Part shown: positions 7,428-13,914 of the stretch, piece by piece
How the letters are laid out: every line of letters begins with the position of its first letter
How positions within the stretch are numbered: the first letter of the stretch is position 1
NCBI GenBank assembly: GCA_024688095.1
Contig: JAILEJ010000146.1
Span: 1 to 17,569 of the forward strand
Direction of reading: 5' to 3'
Source of the DNA: Butyrivibrio sp.
GTDB lineage: Bacteria > Bacillota > Clostridia > Lachnospirales > Lachnospiraceae
DNA: 17,569 nucleotides
Program-made: the position numbers and the translations under genes
Notes under the pieces: model-generated
What the model was told of the DNA's origin: nothing
Seen by the model: only the letters and a program-made list of their open reading frames with translations
Database searches by the model: none

Positions 7428-9038
7428 TTAAAGTGATTTTGTTTTTACATTATTGAATTTAGCAAATCCTGTTGAATTATCATTTTCTGAAATGCAGAAA
7501 ATTCCAGTCTTTGCTCCTACCCATGTATGATCTGATGGTTCAAATTCACAGGCAGTCTTTTCAAATTCATGTCCGTCAAACGAATAGAAAATATTTAAAA
7601 CCGGCTTATCTTTCGAATTCTTTTTAAAGATCATCTTAAACATTAACTTCTTTTTGTCTTTTATATCAAGCTCATCTTTTTCTACAAGAACATCTTTTTT
7701 GTCAGAATCCGATCCACAGGATTCATAATAACAAAGCTCATATTTATCATTTCTAAGAGAAACAGCTGCATATGCATACTGTCCTCCCATCATTATTACA
7801 CCAGCCTTATCGCCATTTGAAAGTCCATCGATATCAATTTCTATTTCCATTTCAAACTCAGGGCAAACAAGCTTTTGTGTAAGTACATTTGGGCATTTCC
7901 ATAAAACAGGTTCTTCATCTGTATATAACTTCAATGCATTAAGGATAAGTCCTTTATTATCATTTTTTCTTACAAAATTTTCGTAATGATTTGCAAGCCA
8001 CTGCCACTGAAGTCCATATATCCCGCCTTCAAAGTCATCTGATGACTGAAGATATGTTATATCATCATGTACTCCTGTATTTGGCATAGCACATTCTATT
8101 ACAGGCTCACCACAAAGTCTTTCGTTATCTATATTTACCCCCATTACAGGCCAGTCTTCCATCCATGTTACAGGCTGTAGATGACAGATTCTGCCATACA
8201 AGCCTTTATCCTGAAAATGAATAAACCACTCATCACCATTTACTGTATCCACAAGTCCTCCCTGATGAGGTCCATTAATAACAGTATTACCCTGTTCCAT
8301 TACTGTATGTATTTCATATGGTCCATATATATTTTTGCTTCTAAGTGCAACCTGCCATCCCTGTTTTACACCACCAGCCGGTGCCAGAATATAATAAAAA
8401 CCATTTCTTTTATATACCTTTGGTCCCTCAATGGTAAGAGCAGGATGTTTAGGATCATTTCCATCAAATACAAAATGATCTTCAGTAATAGCCTTCATTC
8501 CATCTAAAGACATTTCAAATATACCAAGTATACTCTTGAATCCGATTCTGCTTTTTGCATAGCCATGAATTATATACGCTTTTCCATCCTCATCCCAAAA
8601 TGGACATGAATCTATAAGACCTTTACCTTCAAGCACACAAACAGGTTCTTCCCATTTGCCAAGTGGATCCTTTGTTCTTACAACATAGATTCCTTCATCC
8701 GGCATTCCATAATAAATATAAAACATTCCATCATGATATCTTATTGCGGGTGCCCATACACCTTCTGAATGCCTGGGTATATCAAAGCTTTTTAATATTT
8801 CCTCATGTCTTTTTCCTGCTTCAGATATATTATCAATTGCATAATTAACGAGTTTCCAATTTACAAGATCATGTGATGTAAGTATAGGAAGCCCTGGTGT
8901 ATAGTTGAAGCTTGATGCTGTAAGATAATAAGTATCACCTACTCTTATAACATCAGGATCGCTATAATCTGCAAATAAAAAAGGATTTTTAAATTTTCCA
9001 TTTCCAAGGTCTGATTTCCATAATATTTCGTTTTGCAT
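7428..9038 (-). CDS. GH43 glycosidase (beta-xylosidase / alpha-L-arabinofuranosidase type), cytoplasmic
   Basis: This is a 536-residue glycoside hydrolase without signal peptide. The five-bladed GH43 domain spans about residues 18-320. Its probable catalytic residues are visible: base D27 in YSDPDV, D143 in GLIDSCPFWD and acid E204 in TIEGPKVY. GPHQGGLVDT near 266-275 is the usual late GH43 motif. A C-terminal beta-sandwich (about 340-536) resembles the accessory domain of subfamilies such as GH43_12, a subfamily call I make only tentatively. It is the last gene of the operon with the SGNH esterase and the ABC transporter, which suggests it trims deacetylated oligosaccharides after import. 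The ATG follows GAGG by about seven bases, and a clear terminator follows the gene. It is distinct from the ankyrin-GH43 enzyme: the two share only the family core. Confidence 0.88.
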   Translation of the reverse strand: MQNEILWKSDLGNGKFKNPFLFADYSDPDVIRVGDTYYLTASSFNYTPGLPILTSHDLVNWKLVNYAIDNISEAGKRHEEILKSFDIPRHSEGVWAPAIRYHDGMFYIYYGMPDEGIYVVRTKDPLGKWEEPVCVLEGKGLIDSCPFWDEDGKAYIIHGYAKSRIGFKSILGIFEMSLDGMKAITEDHFVFDGNDPKHPALTIEGPKVYKRNGFYYILAPAGGVKQGWQVALRSKNIYGPYEIHTVMEQGNTVINGPHQGGLVDTVNGDEWFIHFQDKGLYGRICHLQPVTWMEDWPVMGVNIDNERLCGEPVIECAMPNTGVHDDITYLQSSDDFEGGIYGLQWQWLANHYENFVRKNDNKGLILNALKLYTDEEPVLWKCPNVLTQKLVCPEFEMEIEIDIDGLSNGDKAGVIMMGGQYAYAAVSLRNDKYELCYYESCGSDSDKKDVLVEKDELDIKDKKKLMFKMIFKKNSKDKPVLNIFYSFDGHEFEKTACEFEPSDHTWVGAKTGIFCISENDNSTGFAKFNNVKTKSL

Positions 9039-9076
9039 ATTCTACCTCATTCAAGTCTCAAACTAGAGATTTATAT

Positions 9077-9103
9077 GATTTTTGTCACTACGCTTCAAAA
9101 ATC
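9077..9103 (-). other. Small intercistronic stem-loop before the GH43 gene
   Basis: GATTTTTG and CAAAAATC form an 8-bp stem around an 11-nt loop in the 77-nt gap between the esterase and GH43 genes. It is AT-rich and weak, with no T-run, so it is more likely a processing or spacing element than a terminator. Confidence 0.35.
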
Positions 9104-9115
9104 TCCCACTATTTT

Positions 9116-9841
9116 TTATCCATTAATTTCAATATCAACCTTTGAATCTTCTATAACAAGAGTTCTGTATATTCCGCCAAGTTCAATAAGCCCTTTTGCA
9201 ATCATACCTGCGTATATACATGCACCCTCGTATTTTAAATGAGAATTATCCTGTTGTCCTTCGGGCTTCCATGAAGCCTCGCCTGGTGCAAGGTGCATAT
9301 AATACTTCTTACTGTCTTCATCACCTACTTTAGTAAGAAACTCTCTACTCATTGTCCAGAGATCAACTACAGGTACATCAAACTTAACACCGGCCTTTTT
9401 TACTGCTTTAACATATGGCTCATGCTCTGATGGCTTAAGATTACCATTTTCATCAAAAAGACGTCTTTCAAGGGAAGTAATAAATACAGGATACGCTCCC
9501 TTATTTCTTGCAACATTAACAAATTTCCCAAGATTAACAATATATTCACCATCAGGATCTGTATATCTTGCAGGGTCATTTACTTTTTCATCATTATGTC
9601 CAAACTGTATAAAGAGAAAATCACCCTCTGAAATTTCATCATAAATTCTGGCAAGTCTGCTTTCATCTATAAAGCTTTTGGTACTTCTGCCATTTACAGA
9701 ATGATTATATACAATTACATCATCTCTTGTATATCTGTCAAAAGCCTGTCCAATACCTGTTTGTGGATATGAACTGATCTTATTAGTTGTTACAGTCGAA
9801 TCGCCTGCCCAAAATATTCTTCTCATAATATAAAACTCCAT
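9116..9841 (-). CDS. SGNH-hydrolase acetylesterase, CE12 (rhamnogalacturonan acetylesterase) type
   Basis: The enzyme should remove acetyl groups from pectic or xylan-derived oligosaccharides. Numbered from the longer start, the SGNH blocks are present: block I WAGDST with nucleophile S15, block II glycine near 51 (VNGRST), block III FGHND with N83, and block V D198-x-x-H201 in QDNSHLKYEG. At 241 residues it matches the usual size of RhgT/YesT-like enzymes. There is no signal peptide, so it acts inside the cell. The start is uncertain: the ATG at 9841 has AGGA about 10 nt upstream, while the ATG at 9826 has GGAG 9 nt upstream and gives the more family-like opening MRRIFWAGDST. It lies between the permease gene and the GH43 gene, fitting stepwise deacetylation and hydrolysis of imported oligosaccharides. 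Confidence 0.85.
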   Translation of the reverse strand: MEFYIMRRIFWAGDSTVTTNKISSYPQTGIGQAFDRYTRDDVIVYNHSVNGRSTKSFIDESRLARIYDEISEGDFLFIQFGHNDEKVNDPARYTDPDGEYIVNLGKFVNVARNKGAYPVFITSLERRLFDENGNLKPSEHEPYVKAVKKAGVKFDVPVVDLWTMSREFLTKVGDEDSKKYYMHLAPGEASWKPEGQQDNSHLKYEGACIYAGMIAKGLIELGGIYRTLVIEDSKVDIEING

Positions 9842-9899
9842 TTTTTGTAATTCCTGAAAGAATGTTATTTCTCACAGGTTAAATTATTTTTTTAACGAA

Positions 9900-9931
9900 A
9901 TATGGATAGGTTAAAAATAACCTATCCATAT
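9900..9931 (-). other. Strong intercistronic stem-loop between permease and esterase genes
   Basis: A 14-bp perfect stem (9900-9913 with 9918-9931) closes a 4-nt loop. On the minus strand it is followed by TTTCGTT rather than a clean T-run. It may be a partial terminator or an mRNA-stabilising hairpin that lowers expression of the enzymes relative to the transporter. Confidence 0.6.
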
Positions 9932-9939
9932 ATGTTTCA

Positions 9940-10797
9940 TTATTCTTTTACGGCACCAATATTGATACCTTTTACGAAATACTTCTGAAGGAAAGGATAT
10001 ACGATCATGAATGGCAGAATCGCAACAATAACGGCTGCGTTCTTAACCGTATTTTCCGTGGCACCTCCATTGGCCTGCGGAAGATCACTACCCATGATAA
10101 TACTTCTAAGCTTCATCTGGAAGTTGTAAAGATCCTGATTTGTAATATAAAGCTTGAAGTTTGTATAGTTGTTCCAGTAGTTAACTGCAAACATAAGTCC
10201 GATAGAAGCAAGTCCTGCTTTTGAAAGTGGAAGAACGATTCTAAAGAATGTTCCAACCGGACCACATCCATCAATATCTGCAGATTCAAAAAGTGCTGTA
10301 GGAATACCTTCAAAGAAGTTTCTCATAAGAACCAGATCATATACATTAACAGCAGGTATAAGTGTAACTGCCCATAATGTATTTGTCATATGAAGAGCTC
10401 TTACAACGAGGTATGTAGGAATCATACCGCCTTCAAAAATCATAGTGAAAAGAAGGAATCCTGCAAAAAAGTTTCTTCCTGGCAAATCCCACTGAATAAG
10501 AACATAAGCACCAAGAGTGGAAATTGCAAGACCAAAAAATGTACCTGATAATGTAACTATAACAGAAATCAGGAATGGTTTATAAAGCGATGGGTTTGTG
10601 AATACAGATTTATAACCTGCAAAACCAAACTGTTCAGGCCAAAGCTTCATACCATAAGCTGTCTTTAAATCAAATGAATCGACCAGTACCTTCCACATAG
10701 GAATAATAATTATAAGACAAAGTATAGTGAATACAATTGCGTTTATAATCAAAAATACCGGGGTTTTTTTCTTTTTCATTGCTACTCTATTAGCCAT
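9940..10797 (-). CDS. ABC sugar permease, LplC/YtcP type
   Basis: This 285-residue inner-membrane subunit belongs to a carbohydrate ABC importer of the CUT1 kind. About six membrane segments are visible, the first near residues 14-36 (PVFLIINAIVFTILCLIIII). The EAA-type loop that contacts the ATPase is at about 184-203 (ESADIDGCGPVGTFFRIVLP). The end of the protein (YFVKGINIGAVKE) is typical of LplC/YtcP members, which in Bacillus import pectin or rhamnogalacturonan oligosaccharides. The ATG follows GAGGTG with normal spacing. It lies 29 nt after the partner permease gene. No ATPase gene is in this operon, so a shared MsmX-like ATPase encoded elsewhere is expected. Confidence 0.9.
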   Translation of the reverse strand: MANRVAMKKKKTPVFLIINAIVFTILCLIIIIPMWKVLVDSFDLKTAYGMKLWPEQFGFAGYKSVFTNPSLYKPFLISVIVTLSGTFFGLAISTLGAYVLIQWDLPGRNFFAGFLLFTMIFEGGMIPTYLVVRALHMTNTLWAVTLIPAVNVYDLVLMRNFFEGIPTALFESADIDGCGPVGTFFRIVLPLSKAGLASIGLMFAVNYWNNYTNFKLYITNQDLYNFQMKLRSIIMGSDLPQANGGATENTVKNAAVIVAILPFMIVYPFLQKYFVKGINIGAVKE

Positions 10798-10826
10798 TAA
10801 TTGTCACCTCAATTATCGTATTAAAA

Positions 10827-11807
10827 TTAAACAATACCACGTCCATCACGTACCTTTTTACTTGCCCAGTTACAAACAAGTACAAGAATACATCCAACGA
10901 TAGATTTTGTAAGACCTACTGCGGTTGTGTAACCATAGTTTGGTATAGTACCACTGTTGAAAGTCTGATAGTAAACATATGTCTGTAATACGTTAGAAGT
11001 AGACAGAACCGCATCATTCTGTAAAACGAATACAGATTCGAAAAGGTTCATGACCTTTGCAAGGTTCAAAATAAGAACCGTAATAATCGTATTTTGGAGA
11101 GCCGGCATAGTGATGTATCTCATCTTCTGGAATCTTCCGGCACCATCAATTGAAGCTGCCTCATAAATATCAGGGCTTATTCCTGAAAGTGTTGCAAGGA
11201 ATATAATTGTTCCCCATCCTGTATCCTTCCATAAGTTAATTACGAAGAACATTGGTTTCCACCATGTATCTTCAGCAAGGAAGTAGATACCTTTGTCTAT
11301 AAGACCTGCTTTTAATAAAAGTGTATTTACCATACCTTCTGATGTAGGGGACAGAATAAGTGTGAATACTGATGCTGTAACAACCCATGACATAAAGTGT
11401 GGCAGATAAATAATTGTCTGTGTAATCTTTTTAAAATGAATATTAACCATTTCATTAAGGAAAAGTGAAATGATAACTGCTGCTCCAGTATTAAGGATCA
11501 GCTTGATAATACTAAGAAATAGTGTATTCCAAAAAGCACTGTGGAATGCAGCCATACTGAACATTTTAGCGAAATTTTCGAGGCCGACCCAGTTTACCTT
11601 CATGCCGGCAATTCCTTTATAATCAGTGAAAGCATAGATATTTCCAATCATTGGAATATAATGGAAAATCAGGGCAAGTACAAAAACAGGTAAGAACATT
11701 ACGTAGAAGCCACGATACTTCTTCATTCTTTTGATTGTACTCCTCTTATTAGCTTCTTTTAAAATGGCTAGATTTTTTTTGGTCTGTTCATCTATTTTTT
11801 TACTCAT
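10827..11807 (-). CDS. ABC sugar permease, LplB/YteP type
   Basis: This is the partner membrane subunit of the importer, 326 residues. It has a long basic N-terminal tail (about 30 residues) before the first membrane segment, as usual for LplB/YteP proteins, and about six membrane segments. The EAA loop reads YEAASIDGAGRFQKMRYITMP near residues 216-236. The C-terminus with VRDGRGIV is characteristic of the group. The ribosome site (GAGAGGA) lies rather far from the ATG, about 13 nt, so translation may be modest or the site may be different. It follows the solute-binding protein gene after 122 nt that contain a strong stem-loop. Confidence 0.9.
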   Translation of the reverse strand: MSKKIDEQTKKNLAILKEANKRSTIKRMKKYRGFYVMFLPVFVLALIFHYIPMIGNIYAFTDYKGIAGMKVNWVGLENFAKMFSMAAFHSAFWNTLFLSIIKLILNTGAAVIISLFLNEMVNIHFKKITQTIIYLPHFMSWVVTASVFTLILSPTSEGMVNTLLLKAGLIDKGIYFLAEDTWWKPMFFVINLWKDTGWGTIIFLATLSGISPDIYEAASIDGAGRFQKMRYITMPALQNTIITVLILNLAKVMNLFESVFVLQNDAVLSTSNVLQTYVYYQTFNSGTIPNYGYTTAVGLTKSIVGCILVLVCNWASKKVRDGRGIV

Positions 11808-11869
11808 AGGTAGCTTAAGTCCTCTCCATATTTCAAAAGAAATTTTTTAAAATAATTACAGATAAATAT

Positions 11870-11894
11870 GGAGGGAGAAGGTAATTCTCCCTCC
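11870..11894 (-). other. GC-rich intercistronic stem-loop after the binding-protein gene
   Basis: GGAGGGAGAA (11870-11879) and TTCTCCCTCC (11885-11894) form a 10-bp perfect stem with a 5-nt loop. No long T-run follows on the minus strand, so read-through into the permeases is likely. Such hairpins commonly raise the mRNA level of the binding protein over that of the permeases. Confidence 0.7.
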
Positions 11895-11929
11895 GATATT
11901 ATTTATGGAATAAATCCATTAGTTTTTAA

Positions 11930-13582
11930 TTACTGATTCAAAGAATCAACAATTGCCTGTGACCACTCTGCGCCACCCTGTGACTCAAACTGCTCATAAG
12001 CCTCGTCTACAGTAATCTTACCCTGTGCAACGTTAGCAACAAGCTCATTCTTAAGAGTTGTAAGGTCACCATTGTACTGCTGCATAGCATCTGTAGTAAT
12101 AGGAAGATCTGCTACAACTGAGTTAGCTGAGAATAATTCAGCTGCTGACTTAGCTTCTTCTGCAATTGCATCCTGTCCTGGATCGTTGTCAAGTGGTGAA
12201 AGAACAAGGTTAGGATCAAGATGATTCTTTGTATACTGTGTTCCCTCTTTTTCAAGGTTCTCAAGCATATGGAACTCACCTTCAGCATATGTGTTTCCAC
12301 AAACTTCTTCAGCTGCTGTTGACCAGTGAACACCTTCTACACCATACTGCCATAACATCTGTACATCAGCACCATCAAGCATTGTCTCGATGAAGTATTT
12401 GTAAACACCTTCAACGTTCTGACAAGCAGATGTGATACACCATACAGGAGCAATTCTTTCAATATAGTTACCAACTTCAGCGATTGGTTCAAGAGCTACA
12501 AGCTCACCATCAAGTCCGTTAGCTTCAAGGTTTGTCTTAAGGTTTGTTGCCCATGTTCCAGCCCAGTATGTGAATACACCGAACTTATCTTCATAGAACT
12601 TGTTACGACAATCAGAAGTACCATTTGTAAGTGTTTCAGGATCGATAATTCCTGCTGCATTAGCATCAGCAATTCTCTGAAGAGCTTCCTTCATAGCATC
12701 TTCTGTAAATCCATCAGCCCATGTTCCATCATCTTTCTGATAGAATCCTGGATAAGCATCCTGATAGAATTCTGGAAGATAGTTAATGTATGGAGCCTCA
12801 CCACCGATAAATCCAGCAGCTGATACACCATATGTATCTCCATCAACACCGTTTCCATCTGGATCGCCTGTTGTGAATGCTTCAAGCATTGCTGTGTACT
12901 CTTCATATGTTGTAGGAGCTTCAAGTCCAAGGTTATCAAGCCAAGCTTTCTTTACATATGTAACACAACCATTACCACGTGTAGGTGTGAAACCATAAAG
13001 CTTTCCATCAATCTTAATACCTTCGATAAGTGCATCATTTCCTGCAGCAGATACTTTAGCCTGAAGATCTGAACCTTCATAAATATCTGTGATATCAGCA
13101 AGAACACCCATTGTTGCATATGATGTGTATCTTGTTGAATCAAGAAGAATAACATCTGGAAGTTCACCTGATGCCATAACCTGACCTACCTGATCATAGT
13201 AAGCATCGTGATCTGGCTGGTTGATCTCAAGATCAATACCTGTAAGAGCTTCCCAAGCTGCTTCGAACTCATCACGTCCGTTCTCCTGTGTTACAAGAGT
13301 TCCATCAACCATCATTGTAATCTTTTCTGGCTTTTCTACATCTGTAGCTTCAGCTGTTTCTTCTGTAGCTTCCTCTTCAGTAGCTTCTTCAGCTGTTTCT
13401 TCAGCTGTTTCTTCTGTAGCTTCCTCTTCAGTAGCTTCCTCAGCTGTCTCTTCAGCAGCCTCTGTTGTTTCTTCTGTCTGCTCAGCTGTATCTGTTGATG
13501 CAGAATCAGATGATCCACATGCTGTAAGAACAGATGCTGTCATTGTCAGAGCAAGAATTGTTGATAAAACTTTCTTTTTCAT
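11930..13582 (-). CDS. Extracellular solute-binding lipoprotein of a carbohydrate ABC importer (YtcQ/LipO-like)
   Basis: This 550-residue protein captures oligosaccharides outside the membrane and passes them to the two permeases downstream. It has a lipoprotein signal with lipobox VLTAC, cysteine at residue 22. A very acidic, low-complexity linker of E, A and T follows (about residues 24-84), with a 51-bp unit repeated in tandem at the DNA level. The family 1 extracellular binding domain starts near residue 85 (KPEKITMMVDG) and runs to the end. Its length and aromatic-rich regions fit oligosaccharide-binding members of the YtcQ/LipO group. The ATG follows a strong GGAGG. It is the first gene of the operon, divergent from the AraC-type regulator, with cre-like sites upstream. 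Confidence 0.9.
   Translation of the reverse strand: MKKKVLSTILALTMTASVLTACGSSDSASTDTAEQTEETTEAAEETAEEATEEEATEETAEETAEEATEEEATEETAEATDVEKPEKITMMVDGTLVTQENGRDEFEAAWEALTGIDLEINQPDHDAYYDQVGQVMASGELPDVILLDSTRYTSYATMGVLADITDIYEGSDLQAKVSAAGNDALIEGIKIDGKLYGFTPTRGNGCVTYVKKAWLDNLGLEAPTTYEEYTAMLEAFTTGDPDGNGVDGDTYGVSAAGFIGGEAPYINYLPEFYQDAYPGFYQKDDGTWADGFTEDAMKEALQRIADANAAGIIDPETLTNGTSDCRNKFYEDKFGVFTYWAGTWATNLKTNLEANGLDGELVALEPIAEVGNYIERIAPVWCITSACQNVEGVYKYFIETMLDGADVQMLWQYGVEGVHWSTAAEEVCGNTYAEGEFHMLENLEKEGTQYTKNHLDPNLVLSPLDNDPGQDAIAEEAKSAAELFSANSVVADLPITTDAMQQYNGDLTTLKNELVANVAQGKITVDEAYEQFESQGGAEWSQAIVDSLNQ
13348..13449 (-). repeat. 51-bp tandem duplication in the binding-protein linker
   Basis: Copies 13348-13398 and 13399-13449 match at 49 of 51 positions, including 40 identical bases in a row. 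They encode 17-residue repeats of E, T and A inside the acidic linker after the lipid anchor. The length is a multiple of three, so copy changes would alter only linker length. Confidence 0.8.
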
Positions 13583-13635
13583 ATAAACCCTCCTTAATAT
13601 GAGCTGTGTAATTTTTGCTTACATTTGTTTTTTTT

Positions 13636-13649
13636 CGTAAGCGCTTACA
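13636..13649 (-). promoter_or_regulatory. cre-like site (CcpA) upstream of the binding-protein gene
   Basis: On the minus strand this reads TGTAAGCGCTTACG, matching the cre consensus TGWAANCGNTNWCA at all but the last base, with the 12-bp palindrome GTAAGCGCTTAC at its centre. It lies 54 nt ahead of the start codon, where bound CcpA could block transcription. Confidence 0.65.
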
Positions 13650-13767
13650 CTTGATGATCTGACTTTATAATTTTTTAATAAAAAAAACAAGAATCAATTT
13701 TTGAAGAGGGTGCAATTCTTTAGCTCAAATATTGCACACACCGCTATTTATAAGGGTTTGACCGAAA

Positions 13768-13781
13768 TGAAAACGATTACA
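13768..13781 (+). promoter_or_regulatory. Perfect cre match (CcpA) in the shared control region
   Basis: TGAAAACGATTACA fits the cre consensus TGWAANCGNTNWCA at every position. It lies between the divergent genes and could mediate carbon catabolite control of either. LacI-family regulators other than CcpA can bind similar sites. Confidence 0.7.
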
Positions 13782-13788
13782 TTTTTTT

Positions 13789-13820
13789 ATAAAAACTGTT
13801 GTATTAATTACAGTTTTTAT
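13789..13820. promoter_or_regulatory. 11-bp perfect inverted repeat upstream of the regulator gene
   Basis: ATAAAAACTGT and ACAGTTTTTAT are exact reverse complements separated by 10 nt. One centre-to-centre turn is about 21 bp, suited to a dimeric regulator, but it could also form a stem-loop in the regulator's leader RNA. No T-run follows. Confidence 0.5.
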
Positions 13821-13914
13821 GTAAAATATGTTTTGTTCATATAATATTTAATTAGTTAACATTTATATTTTTAAATGTTTTTACATATATTTTTTGTTTA
13901 AAAGGTGATATATT

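Larger units (their letters stand above)
13583..13914. promoter_or_regulatory. Divergent control region of binding-protein operon and regulator
   Basis: This 332-nt AT-rich region carries no gene. It contains two cre-like sites and one inverted repeat, listed separately. A possible leftward promoter has a -10-like TATAAA at 13664-13669 (minus strand) and a poor -35 near 13686-13691, which would place the first cre site at or just past the transcript start. A rightward -10 candidate TATAAT is at 13840-13845, also without a good -35. The regulator's ribosome site (AAAGGTGA) lies just before 13915. Confidence 0.6.

Noticed and set aside
13208..13586. Two rightward reading frames rich in Ser/Val/Ala or Cys/Ser/Phe opposite the binding-protein gene
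   Set aside because: They are the complement of the repetitive E/A/T linker and signal peptide of the lipoprotein. They lack ribosome sites and have composition expected from the antisense of that repeat.
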